This document shows positions 1 to 9,684 of a stretch of 26,585 nt of DNA, in pieces. The notes under the pieces are model-generated. The model ran no database searches and had not been told where the DNA came from. It worked only from the letters and a program-made list of their open reading frames with translations. Positions within the stretch are counted from its first letter, which is position 1. Each line of letters opens with the position of its first letter. Source of the stretch: Burkholderiales bacterium (GTDB lineage Bacteria > Pseudomonadota > Gammaproteobacteria > Burkholderiales > JAEUOS01); NCBI GenBank assembly GCA_947456845.1, contig CANGUJ010000008.1, positions 1 through 26,585 on the forward strand. The letters run 5' to 3'. The position numbers were made by a program, and so were the translations under genes.

Positions 1-682
1 CGCCGATCAGGTTCTCGGCCGGAATCTCGAGATTGTCGAAGAACAGCTGGTTGGTCTCGTGGTTGACCATGTTGCGGATGGGATGCACGTCGAGCCCGTT
101 GCCGATGGCCTTCCGCAGGTCGACCAGGAAGATCGACAGGCCGTCGGCCTTTTTCTTGACCTCCGCCAGCGGCGTGGTGCGCGCCAGCAGGATCATCAGC
201 TCGGAATGCTGCACGCGCGAGATCCAGACCTTCTGGCCGTTGATCACGTATTTGTCGCCGCGACGTTCGGCCGTGGTCTTGATCTTGGTGGTGTCGGTAC
301 CGGTGGTCGGCTCGGTCACGCCCATGGATTGCAGGCGCAGTTCGCCCGAAGCGATCTTGGGCAGGTACAGCTTCTTCTGTTCATCCGAGCCGTGGCGCAG
401 CAGGGTATTCATGTTGTACATCTGGCCATGGCAGGCGCCCGAGTTGCCGCCCTGGCGGTTGATCTCCTCCATGACCACCGACGCCTCGCCCAGGCCCAGC
501 CCGGAACCGCCGTACGCCTCGGGAATCAGCGCGGCCATCCAGCCGGCCTTGGTGAGCGCATCGACGAAAGCCTCGGGATAGGTCCGCGCGTCGTCGATCT
601 TCTGCCAGTAGGCGGAGTCGTATTGGGAACAAAGGGCCGCGACAGCTTCGCGGATTTCGGGAAACTCGTTGGGAGCGATCAT
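1..682 (-). CDS. Acyl-CoA dehydrogenase, N-terminal part (runs off the window)
   Basis: Reading the minus strand from an ATG at 682 gives an open frame of 227 codons that continues past base 1. It begins MIAPNEFPEIREAVAAL and has the acyl-CoA dehydrogenase N-terminal helical domain, then the middle beta-domain with LQSMGVTEPTTGTDTT (the flavin and substrate-contacting segment) and YVINGQKVWISR. Enzymes of this family oxidise acyl-CoA thioesters at the alpha-beta bond using FAD and pass electrons to ETF. The chain-length class cannot be told because the C-terminal domain with the catalytic glutamate lies outside the window. The start is supported by an AAGG-type ribosome site about 8 bases upstream; the nearby upstream ATG at 687 reaches a stop after two codons. 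No neighbour in the window clarifies its pathway. Confidence 0.9.
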   Translation of the reverse strand, partial: MIAPNEFPEIREAVAALCSQYDSAYWQKIDDARTYPEAFVDALTKAGWMAALIPEAYGGSGLGLGEASVVMEEINRQGGNSGACHGQMYNMNTLLRHGSDEQKKLYLPKIASGELRLQSMGVTEPTTGTDTTKIKTTAERRGDKYVINGQKVWISRVQHSELMILLARTTPLAEVKKKADGLSIFLVDLRKAIGNGLDVHPIRNMVNHETNQLFFDNLEIPAENLIG

Positions 683-747
683 GTCATGTGCCTTGCTGGC
701 GGGATGGAGGGGAAGCGGGTGAAATTGTCGGCGGACCGAGGAAGACA

Positions 748-773
748 AAAGCCGGTACGCGATGACCGGCTTT
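748..773 (-). terminator. Rho-independent terminator downstream of tRNA-Gly
   Basis: A 9-bp perfect inverted repeat, AAAGCCGGT and ACCGGCTTT, with an 8-base loop lies a few bases beyond the CCA end of tRNA-Gly. On the minus strand the right arm runs into TTTTG, the usual end of an intrinsic terminator. It separates the tRNA from the acyl-CoA dehydrogenase gene. Confidence 0.7.
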
Positions 774-777
774 GTGA

Positions 778-851
778 TGGAGCGGGTGAAGGGAATCGAA
801 CCCTCGTCGTAAGCTTGGGAAGCTTCTGCTCTGCCATTGAGCTACACCCGC
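778..851 (-). tRNA. tRNA-Gly (anticodon CCC)
   Basis: The minus strand folds as a 74-base tRNA with encoded CCA. The acceptor stem is GCGGGTG paired with CACCCGC and the discriminator is T. The D stem is GCTC/GAGC, the anticodon loop is TTCCCAA (anticodon bases 817-819, CCC), and the T arm is GAGGG-TTCGATT-CCCTT. The 7-bp acceptor and 5-bp T stem pair throughout except for a G-T wobble. The outermost anticodon-stem pair is G-A. The anticodon CCC reads the GGG glycine codon. No tRNA neighbours are present. Confidence 0.96.
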
Positions 852-1002
852 AGCAATCTAGAGTTTACGACGTTTTTTGCCCCGCCTCACTCGCGCGCTG
901 CCCCCTTTTAAGCCGACGGCGCCCCGCTTCCGATAAAATAAGAATCCAGATAGCCTGCATGCAGCGCACCCTGCAGCACCCATTTCCGCAAGAGTCCCCG
1001 CA

Positions 1003-1206
1003 GTGATCGACGTCACCGTCAACGGCCAGACGCGCCGCCTCGACCCCGGCACCACCGTCGCCGGCCTGCTGGCGCAGATGGCGCTGGCCGGCAAGCGCGT
1101 GGCGGTCGAACGAAATGGCGAGATCGTTCCCAAGGGACGCCATGCGGACACCGCGCTCGCCGGCGGCGACAGGCTGGAAATCGTGGCCGCCGTGGGCGGC
1201 GGCTGA
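1003..1206 (+). CDS. thiS: Sulfur carrier protein ThiS
   Basis: This 67-residue ubiquitin-fold protein starts with GTG (MIDVTVNGQTRRL) and ends in AAVGGG. The C-terminal Gly-Gly is the tail that is adenylated and then thiocarboxylated to carry sulfur for the thiazole ring of thiamine. The length matches the family. thiG begins 15 bases downstream, so the two are probably translated from one message and the products act together, ThiS-thiocarboxylate being the sulfur donor to ThiG. I see no THI-box (TPP riboswitch) in the 150 bases upstream. An A/T-rich GATAAAATAAGAAT around 932-947 is the only promoter-like stretch there. Confidence 0.95.
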   Translation: MIDVTVNGQTRRLDPGTTVAGLLAQMALAGKRVAVERNGEIVPKGRHADTALAGGDRLEIVAAVGGG

Positions 1207-1221
1207 CACAGGGACACAGGC

Positions 1222-2031
1222 ATGGACATGGCGTTGAACGACAAGCCCTTTGAAATCGCCGGCAAGGTGTATGCCTCGCGCTTGCTGGTGGGCACCGGCA
1301 AATACCGGGATTTCGACGAAACCCGCGCAGCGATCGATGCGTCGGGCGCGCAGATCGTCACCGTGGCGATCCGCCGCACCAACATCGGCCAGGACGCGGA
1401 CGCCCCCTCGCTCCTGGACTACCTGCCGCCTTCGCAATTCACCCTGTTGCCGAACACGGCGGGCTGCTATACCGCCGAGGACGCGGTGCGCACGTTGCGC
1501 CTGGCGCGCGAACTGCTCGACGGCCACTCGCTGGTCAAGCTCGAGGTGCTGGGCGACCCGCATACGCTCTATCCCAACATGCCGGAAACCGTGGCCGCCG
1601 CGAAAACGCTGGTCGCCGAGGGGTTCCACGTGATGGTGTACTGCAGCGACGACCCTATCCTCGCGCGCCAGCTCGAGGATGTCGGTTGCGTGGCCGTCAT
1701 GCCCCTGGCGTCGCTGATCGGCTCCGGCATGGGCATCCTCAATCCGTGGAACCTGTCGCTCATCATCGAGAAGGCGCGCGTGCCGGTGATCGTCGACGCC
1801 GGTGTAGGCACGGCATCCGACGCCGCCATCGCGATGGAGTTGGGTTGCGACGGCGTGCTCATGAACACCGCAATCGCCGCGGCAAAGAACCCGGTGCTCA
1901 TGGCCTCTGCCATGAACAAGGCCGTGCAGGCCGGCCGCGAGGCGTTCCTGGCCGGTCGCATGCCGCGCAAGCTTTATTCCGCCACTCCCTCCTCGCCGAC
2001 TGCGGGCATGATCGCCGCCAAGGGCGCCTGA
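1222..2031 (+). CDS. thiG: Thiazole synthase ThiG
   Basis: This 269-residue TIM-barrel enzyme forms the thiazole phosphate of thiamine from deoxyxylulose 5-phosphate, dehydroglycine (or an equivalent) and ThiS-thiocarboxylate. Its N-terminus FEIAGKVYASRLLVGTGKY is typical of the family. VTVAIRRTNIG and HSLVKLEVLGD follow, the latter with Lys106 as the expected Schiff-base lysine. The C-terminal region has VPVIVDAGVGTASDAAIAMELG (interrupted here only by description), the phosphate-binding strand. It directly follows thiS. thiO/thiH and thiE are not in the window, so the remaining thiamine steps are encoded elsewhere. Confidence 0.96.
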   Translation: MDMALNDKPFEIAGKVYASRLLVGTGKYRDFDETRAAIDASGAQIVTVAIRRTNIGQDADAPSLLDYLPPSQFTLLPNTAGCYTAEDAVRTLRLARELLDGHSLVKLEVLGDPHTLYPNMPETVAAAKTLVAEGFHVMVYCSDDPILARQLEDVGCVAVMPLASLIGSGMGILNPWNLSLIIEKARVPVIVDAGVGTASDAAIAMELGCDGVLMNTAIAAAKNPVLMASAMNKAVQAGREAFLAGRMPRKLYSATPSSPTAGMIAAKGA

Positions 2032-2094
2032 TCGCCACCGCCCCGCCGGGCCCCCGAGCAAGCGCGACGCGCGGGCCAATGGCGTGTGCCCCAC

Positions 2095-2877
2095 ATGCAG
2101 AACACCGATACCCCCGATCCGGATACACCGCCGGCCGCGGACACCGCCGCGCGCCTGACCACGCAGTCGATCCGCAGCTTCGTGCTGCGCCAGGGCCGCA
2201 TGTCGCCGGCGCAGACGCGCGCCTACGAAACGCTCCATCCGCGCTACGGCCTGCCGTACGCGGCAGGCGCGCTTGATTTCAAGCGCACCTTCGGCAGAAG
2301 CGCGCCCGTGGTTCTGGAAATCGGCTTCGGCATGGGCGAGACCACCGCACGCATCGCCGCCGCGCTGCCGCGCTGCGATTTCCTGGGGCTGGAGGTGCAT
2401 GCGCCGGGCGTGGGCGCCCTCTTCAAGCTGCTCGACGAAGGCCATCTCACCAACGTGCGCGTGATCCGGCACGACGCCGTCGAGGTGGTGCGCGACATGA
2501 TCGCCCCCGGCAGCCTGGCGGGCATCCACATCTTCTTTCCAGACCCCTGGCCCAAGGCGCGCCACCACAAGCGCCGCCTGGTGCAGGCACGGTTCGTCGC
2601 CCTGCTGGCAACCCGGCTGGCGCCCGGTGGCTACCTGCATTGCGCCACCGATTGGGAAGAATACGGGCAGCAAATGCTCGACGTCCTGTCCGCCGAACCA
2701 CTGCTGGAAAACACGGCGGCGGCGTTCGCGCCGCGGCCGGATTACCGCCCGCTCACCAAGTTTGAGAATCGCGGCATCCGCCTGGGGCATCGGGTGTGCG
2801 ATGTAGTATTCCGCAGGAACAACCGCGTTTCTGCCGAATCCGGCAGCGACGGCACGACACCACAAGGAACCGCATGA
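2095..2877 (+). CDS. trmB: tRNA (guanine-N7-)-methyltransferase TrmB
   Basis: This 260-residue SAM-dependent methyltransferase makes m7G46 in the variable loop of tRNAs. The SAM-binding motif VLEIGFGMGETT lies at about residues 73-84. The family signature FFPDPWPKARHHKRRL lies at about 147-162; it contains the Asp and basic residues used for catalysis and tRNA contact. A roughly 60-residue N-terminal extension rich in Pro, Thr and Asp precedes the core and is probably disordered. I chose the ATG at 2095; an in-frame GTG at 2086 would add three residues, and neither has a clear ribosome site. The stop overlaps the next start (ATGA at 2874-2877). The thiG-trmB neighbourhood is common in betaproteobacteria. 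Confidence 0.94.
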   Translation: MQNTDTPDPDTPPAADTAARLTTQSIRSFVLRQGRMSPAQTRAYETLHPRYGLPYAAGALDFKRTFGRSAPVVLEIGFGMGETTARIAAALPRCDFLGLEVHAPGVGALFKLLDEGHLTNVRVIRHDAVEVVRDMIAPGSLAGIHIFFPDPWPKARHHKRRLVQARFVALLATRLAPGGYLHCATDWEEYGQQMLDVLSAEPLLENTAAAFAPRPDYRPLTKFENRGIRLGHRVCDVVFRRNNRVSAESGSDGTTPQGTA

Positions 2878-3479
2878 AACATCTCCGCAGCCTGGCCCTG
2901 ACCATGCTTCTGCTGGCCATCACCCTTCCGGTGGCTGCGCAATTGAAGGCGCCCGCACCGCCGCCACCCGCCGCGGCGCCAGCGACAGGCGGCGCACCGC
3001 AAGGCCCGGCAGGTGCGGGCGGCCCGCCACAGGTCGATCCGCTGACCCGCGAGTTCCGCGAGTGCATCCAGAAAGCCCAGACCGCCATGCAGGCGGCCAA
3101 GGCGGACGACCCGGGCGCGATCCACGCCTGCCTCACGGCGGAAATCAAGCGCCAGGACAGTCGCCTGGCCAATGCCACGCAGAAAGTGCTCAAGGTCATA
3201 CCGCCCGAGGCCCGGAAGAAGCTTGAAACCGCCAACGCCGACTGGCGCCGCTATCGCGGCAGCGAATGCGGCTTCATGGCCGATGAGAACGGGGCGCCGC
3301 CGGCCAACCTGCAAAACGCCGATTGCCGCCTGCGCATGACCACGCTGCGCGCCGCCGACCTAGACAACCTCGCCAGCATGCTGGCGCGCCAGGAAGCCGC
3401 TTTCAAGGCGCAGCAGGAAAACTCGCCGGCCGCGCCGACCGCAGTGTCGCCCCCAGCCGCGCCGGCAGCTCCCAAGTAG
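2874..3479 (+). CDS. Exported LprI-like (DUF1311) protein with proline/alanine-rich linkers
   Basis: This 201-residue protein starts at the ATG that overlaps the trmB stop, with AAGGA 6-10 bases upstream. Residues 1-22 are a signal peptide (MKHLRSLALTMLLLAITLPVAA, shown only to the cleavage site region), followed by a Pro/Ala/Gly-rich linker. The core (about 60-175) resembles the lysozyme-inhibitor LprI/DUF1311 domain: HACLTAEIKRQDSRL, then ANADWRRYRGSECGF and NADCRLRMTTLRAADL. Four cysteines are placed to make two disulfides. A second Pro/Ala-rich tail ends the protein. The family includes periplasmic lysozyme inhibitors, but many members have no assigned function. Lysozyme binding here is an inference from family resemblance only. 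Confidence 0.75.
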   Translation: MKHLRSLALTMLLLAITLPVAAQLKAPAPPPPAAAPATGGAPQGPAGAGGPPQVDPLTREFRECIQKAQTAMQAAKADDPGAIHACLTAEIKRQDSRLANATQKVLKVIPPEARKKLETANADWRRYRGSECGFMADENGAPPANLQNADCRLRMTTLRAADLDNLASMLARQEAAFKAQQENSPAAPTAVSPPAAPAAPK

Positions 3480-3523
3480 GGCGGCGCGTGCCGCGTGGCG
3501 GACTGCGTTCGACGAATCCTGTG

Positions 3524-4354
3524 TCAGCTGGTCCAGCTCACCCATCCCAGTTGCCAGGTCGCCAGCACCACCACACCGAAGACAATGCGGTACCAGGCAA
3601 ACGGCTTGAAGTCGTGGGTGGAGACGAAACGGATCAGCCAGCGCACGCAGGCATAGGCGCTCACGAAAGCGGTGATGAAGCCGGTCGCCCACATGCCGAT
3701 GTCGTCTATCGAGAGCAGGGCACGCTCCTTGTAGAGGGAGTAGACCGACGCCGCCACCAGGGTGGGCACAGCCAGGAAAAACGAGAATTCGGTAGCCGCC
3801 TTGCGCGACAGGCCGAACAGCATGCCGCCGATGATGGTGGCCCCGGAGCGGCTGGTGCCCGGCAGGAGCGCGAAGGTTTGCGCAATGCCGAGCTTGAGCG
3901 CATCCAGCGGCCCCATGTCCTCCACCTCGGCCACCCGCACCGCCCGCCCGGCGCGCCCCGCGCGCTCGACCCACAGGATCACCAGCCCGCCCAGGATAAA
4001 TGTCACCGCCACCGTGATGGCGTTGAACAGGTGCGCCTTGATGACCTTGCCGAAAGCCAGGCCCAGCACGGCCAGGGGCATGAACGCGATGACCAGATTG
4101 CTCCAGAAGCGCCGCGCCTGCGGGTCAGTCGCAATCCCGGAGAACGCGCCCCACAGGCGCTGGCGGTACTCCACGCACACCGCGAAGATCGCGCCGCTCT
4201 GGATCACGATCTCGAACAGCTTGGCCTTCTCGCCGACGAATCCCAGCAATTGCCCGGCCAGGATCAGGTGGCCGGTGGAAGAGATGGGCAGGAACTCGGT
4301 GAGACCTTCGACCACCCCGAGGATGGCGGCCTTGAGCAAGAGAGGAATGTCCAT
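3524..4354 (-). CDS. uppP: Undecaprenyl-diphosphatase (BacA family)
   Basis: This 276-residue integral membrane enzyme dephosphorylates undecaprenyl pyrophosphate to recycle the lipid carrier for peptidoglycan and other envelope polymers. It confers bacitracin tolerance when abundant. The two BacA signature motifs are present: EGLTEFLPISSTGHL at 16-30, containing the Glu-rich part, and LLPGTSRSGATIIGG at about 163-177, containing the Ser/Arg catalytic part. About eight hydrophobic segments span the chain. On the minus strand TAAAAT lies 6 bases before the ATG and no ribosome site is visible, so the transcript may be leaderless. It converges with the LprI-like gene, 44 bases away. Confidence 0.96.
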   Translation of the reverse strand: MDIPLLLKAAILGVVEGLTEFLPISSTGHLILAGQLLGFVGEKAKLFEIVIQSGAIFAVCVEYRQRLWGAFSGIATDPQARRFWSNLVIAFMPLAVLGLAFGKVIKAHLFNAITVAVTFILGGLVILWVERAGRAGRAVRVAEVEDMGPLDALKLGIAQTFALLPGTSRSGATIIGGMLFGLSRKAATEFSFFLAVPTLVAASVYSLYKERALLSIDDIGMWATGFITAFVSAYACVRWLIRFVSTHDFKPFAWYRIVFGVVVLATWQLGWVSWTS

Positions 4355-4378
4355 CCACGGATTTTACCCGGCGCGCGC

Positions 4379-4403
4379 GCCCGCCCCATGGCGCAGGGCG
4401 GGC
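4379..4403. other. GC-rich hairpin between maeB and uppP
   Basis: A perfect 8-bp inverted repeat (GCCCGCCC and GGGCGGGC) with a 9-base loop lies 25 bases beyond the maeB stop and just upstream of uppP, both on the minus strand. There is no T tract, so it is not a standard intrinsic terminator. It may stabilise the maeB message end or weaken read-through into uppP. Confidence 0.4.
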
Positions 4404-4427
4404 ACGGCGTCGCTGGCCGAGGCGGGC

Positions 4428-6728
<2,301 letters not shown>

Positions 6729-6930
6729 GGATGTCTCGCTGCGTGCATGTATGAAGGCCCGGCGCGGCGGCCGCGCTCGGGAAGGCGCCGGAATCACCGA
6801 AAAACCGGGCCCCGGAGTCTACTCTGCTTGCCATTGCGCGGGTAGTCGCCATGTGCGCCAACGCTCCTGCAACAGACTAGAATCGGGAGGCGCGACCAAC
6901 CGCACCAAAACTCCGAGCAAAATCCATTCC
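6729..6930. promoter_or_regulatory. Divergent intergenic region, maeB / aminotransferase
   Basis: These 202 bases separate two divergent genes and must hold both promoters. A TAGAAT at 6878-6883 is a plausible -10 box for the + strand aminotransferase, but no good -35 lies 17 bases upstream. On the minus strand I see no convincing promoter pair. No riboswitch or clear operator is recognisable. Confidence 0.35.
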
Positions 6931-8148
6931 ATGAACGCCCCGCACCCCGCCATACGGCCGTTTCCTGCCGTCCCGCCCGCCGTCCGCATGGCCGACATCG
7001 AGGCGTTCTATGCCATGGAAATCATGCGCGAGGCCACCGCCCTGGAGCGCGCCGGACGCTCGATCATCTACCTGTGCGTCGGCGAACCGGATTTCGCCGC
7101 GCCCGACATGGTCATGCAGGCGGCTGAAGCAGCGATACGGCGCGGCGACACCCATTACACCGTGGCGCTCGGCATTGCGCCGCTACGCGAGGCGATCGCC
7201 GGCTTCTACCAGACCCGCCACGGGTTCGCGCTCGACCCGGCGCGCGTGGCGGTGAGCGCCGGCGCCTCCGGTGCCATGCTGATGCTGTTCGGCACACTGG
7301 TCAATCCGGGCGACGAATGGCTCATGCCCGACCCGACCTACCCCTGCAACCGGCGCTTCATCTCGCTCTACGGCGGCACCACCCGATTGATCCCCTGCGG
7401 CCCGCAGGAGAACTACCAGCTGACGCCGGAGTTGGTGGAGCAGCACTGGGGACCCAACACGCGCGGGGTGATGCTGGCCTCGCCGTCGAATCCGACCGGG
7501 ACCACCGTGCCGTTCGAAGCCATGCGCGGCATCCACGCGGCCGTGCAGCGCCGCGGCGGCACGCTGCTGGTCGACGAGATCTATCACGGCCTGACCTACA
7601 CTCGCGACGCGGCGGGCAATTTCAGCGAGGAGCCCACCGCCCTCGCGCTGGGCGACAACGTGTTCGTCATCAACAGTTTCTCCAAGTACTTCAGCATGAC
7701 CGGCTGGCGTCTGGGCTGGCTGGTGGCTCCCGAGGCGCACATGAAGCATGTGGAAAAGCTGGCGCAAAACCTGTTCATCTGCCCGTCCACCATCGCCCAG
7801 CATGCGGCGCTCGCCTGCTTCAGCCCGGAAGCGCTCGCCATCCACCAGGCGCGCCGCGCCGAGTTCGCCGCGCGCCGCGATTACCTCATTCCGGCCCTGC
7901 GCAAGCTCGGCTTCCTGATCCCGAATACGCCCGAGGGCGCCTTCTACATCTATGCCGAGATCTCCAATCTCTCGGACGACAGTTTCCGTTTCTGCACCGA
8001 GGTTCTGCATGGCGCCGGCGTGGCCATCACCCCCGGGCGCGATTTCGGCGACCACAACGCGCACCGCTATGTGCGCCTCACTTACACCATCGGCGTCCCG
8101 CAGCTGACCGAAGTCGTCGCCCGGCTGGCGGCCTTCCTGAAACGCTGA
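6931..8148 (+). CDS. PLP-dependent class I/II aminotransferase
   Basis: This 405-residue fold-type I aminotransferase has the signature NSFSKYFSMTGWRLGW, with Lys252 as the PLP Schiff-base lysine. It also has VGEPDFAAPD and YPCNRRF in the N-terminal half, LASPSNPTGTT for the conserved Asn-Pro contact, and the C-terminal PEGAFYIYAEI. The family covers aspartate, aromatic and branched amino acid transaminases; the substrate cannot be read from sequence. The frame is open 68 codons upstream, but the chosen ATG matches the usual family start. The first of two M81 hydrolase genes begins 20 bases after its stop, so the three genes probably form an operon. That context suggests a role in using an amino-acid-derived substrate. 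Confidence 0.9.
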   Translation: MNAPHPAIRPFPAVPPAVRMADIEAFYAMEIMREATALERAGRSIIYLCVGEPDFAAPDMVMQAAEAAIRRGDTHYTVALGIAPLREAIAGFYQTRHGFALDPARVAVSAGASGAMLMLFGTLVNPGDEWLMPDPTYPCNRRFISLYGGTTRLIPCGPQENYQLTPELVEQHWGPNTRGVMLASPSNPTGTTVPFEAMRGIHAAVQRRGGTLLVDEIYHGLTYTRDAAGNFSEEPTALALGDNVFVINSFSKYFSMTGWRLGWLVAPEAHMKHVEKLAQNLFICPSTIAQHAALACFSPEALAIHQARRAEFAARRDYLIPALRKLGFLIPNTPEGAFYIYAEISNLSDDSFRFCTEVLHGAGVAITPGRDFGDHNAHRYVRLTYTIGVPQLTEVVARLAAFLKR

Positions 8149-8168
8149 CTCACGGGAACCCATCGCGC

Positions 8169-9671
8169 ATGGCCAGAATCGCCGTCGGCGGCTTCCAGCA
8201 CGAAACCAATACCTTCGCCCCCAGCCCGGCCGACTACGCGGCATTCGAGTCCGGTGGCGGTTGGCCGGGGCTGTGCACCGGTAGCGACATACACGCCGCG
8301 GTGGCGGGCGCCAACATTCCCGCCGCCGGCGCCATCGAGGCCCTGCACGCGGCCGGCCATTCGACCGTGGGTCTGGTCTGGGCGGCGGCCTCGCCGTCCG
8401 ACCGGGTGACCGCCGATGCTTTCGAGCGCATCGCAGGTGCCATGGTGGAAAGGCTGCGGGCCGCGCTACCGGTGGACGGCGTCTATCTCGATCTGCATGG
8501 CGCGATGGTGTCGGAAGCCCATGACGACGGCGAAGGCGAACTGCTGCGGCGCATCCGCGCGGTGGTTGGCGAGCGCGTCCCGGTCGTGGCCAGCCTCGAC
8601 CTGCATGCCAATGTCACGCGCCAGATGTTCGCGCTCGCCGACGCCCTGGCGATCTACCGCACCTACCCGCATGTGGACATGGCTGAGACCGGCGCGCGCG
8701 CCGCCAGCCTGCTCAACCACATGCTGGCCGCCGGCCGCCGGCCCGCCAAGGCCTTCCACACGTTCGACTACCTCACCGGCATTCCTTCGCAGTGCAGCTT
8801 CATCGAACCCTGCAAGAGCCTGTATGCGCTGATCGAAAGCCTCGATGCGCGGCACGGCGTGACGCTTTCCTTCGCGCCAGGCTTTCCGATGGCGGACTTC
8901 GCCGAATGCGGCATGTCGATCACCGGCTACGGCGCGAACCCGGCCGTCCTCAAGCCCGCGATGGACGAACTCGCCGGCGCCGTCGTGGCCGCGGAGAAGG
9001 ACTTCGCCCTGGAACTGCTGCCCCCCGTAGACGCGATCGCCCGCGCGCTGCAGACCGGCGCCGTCGGGCTGCCGACGGTCCTGGCCGACACGCAGGACAA
9101 TCCGGGCGCCGGCGGCAACGGCGACACCACCGGGCTGCTCGCGGCGCTGCTGGCGATGCGCCCGCCGGATGCCGTACTTGGCATGCTGATCGATCCGCCG
9201 GCGGCCACGTTCGCCCACCAAATCGGGCGCGGCAACAGCGCGGAATTCTCGCTCGGCGCGATTTCCGGCGTGCCCGGCATCGCCCCGGTGCGCGCGCGCT
9301 TTCGGGTCGAGGCGCTGGGCGACGGCGCCTTCACCGGCAGCGGTCCCTTCTATCGCAACTTCAAGCTGCAGATGGGGCCGATGGCGGCCTTGCGCAGTGT
9401 CGATGCGCCGGGGGTGCGGGTAGTCGTAGCCACGACCAAATGCCAGACCGCCGACCAGGAGATGTTCCGCCATGTCGGCATCGAGCCCCGGCTGCAGCGC
9501 ATCGTCGCGGTGAAAAGTTCGGTGCACTTCCGCGCCGACTTCCAGCCGATCGCGCGCGAGGTGCTGGTGGTCAAGGCGCCGGGCCCGGCGCTGGCGGACC
9601 CGGCGGAATTCGCCTGGAAAAAACTGCGCCGCGGGATGCGCCTGCGCCCGCTCGGACCGGCGTTCGCCTGA
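8169..9671 (+). CDS. M81 family metallohydrolase (MlrC-like), first copy
   Basis: This 500-residue protein has an MlrC N-terminal domain (DUF1485) and a C-terminal MlrC domain. The expected zinc ligands are visible: Asp144 and His146 in SLDLHANVT, and His168 in YRTYPHVDM. The 22/24-residue spacing is the same as in the characterised microcystinase MlrC. HETNTF near residue 12 and DLHGAMVSEA near 108 provide the other conserved active-site positions. MlrC hydrolyses linearised microcystin peptides, but the family is widespread in bacteria with no link to microcystin. Here the likely substrate is a small amide or peptide. It sits between an aminotransferase and a second M81 gene, 13 bases apart. 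Confidence 0.88.
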   Translation: MARIAVGGFQHETNTFAPSPADYAAFESGGGWPGLCTGSDIHAAVAGANIPAAGAIEALHAAGHSTVGLVWAAASPSDRVTADAFERIAGAMVERLRAALPVDGVYLDLHGAMVSEAHDDGEGELLRRIRAVVGERVPVVASLDLHANVTRQMFALADALAIYRTYPHVDMAETGARAASLLNHMLAAGRRPAKAFHTFDYLTGIPSQCSFIEPCKSLYALIESLDARHGVTLSFAPGFPMADFAECGMSITGYGANPAVLKPAMDELAGAVVAAEKDFALELLPPVDAIARALQTGAVGLPTVLADTQDNPGAGGNGDTTGLLAALLAMRPPDAVLGMLIDPPAATFAHQIGRGNSAEFSLGAISGVPGIAPVRARFRVEALGDGAFTGSGPFYRNFKLQMGPMAALRSVDAPGVRVVVATTKCQTADQEMFRHVGIEPRLQRIVAVKSSVHFRADFQPIAREVLVVKAPGPALADPAEFAWKKLRRGMRLRPLGPAFA

Positions 9672-9684
9672 GGAGGGACTGCCG

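Noticed and set aside
852..1002. TPP riboswitch before thiS
   Set aside because: The THI-box sequence elements are not found, so thiS control by this riboswitch is not supported.
865..2865. A 666-codon open frame on the minus strand opposite thiS-thiG-trmB
   Set aside because: It mirrors three well-recognised genes; its His/Arg/Gly-rich translation shows no family motif. High GC keeps antisense frames open.
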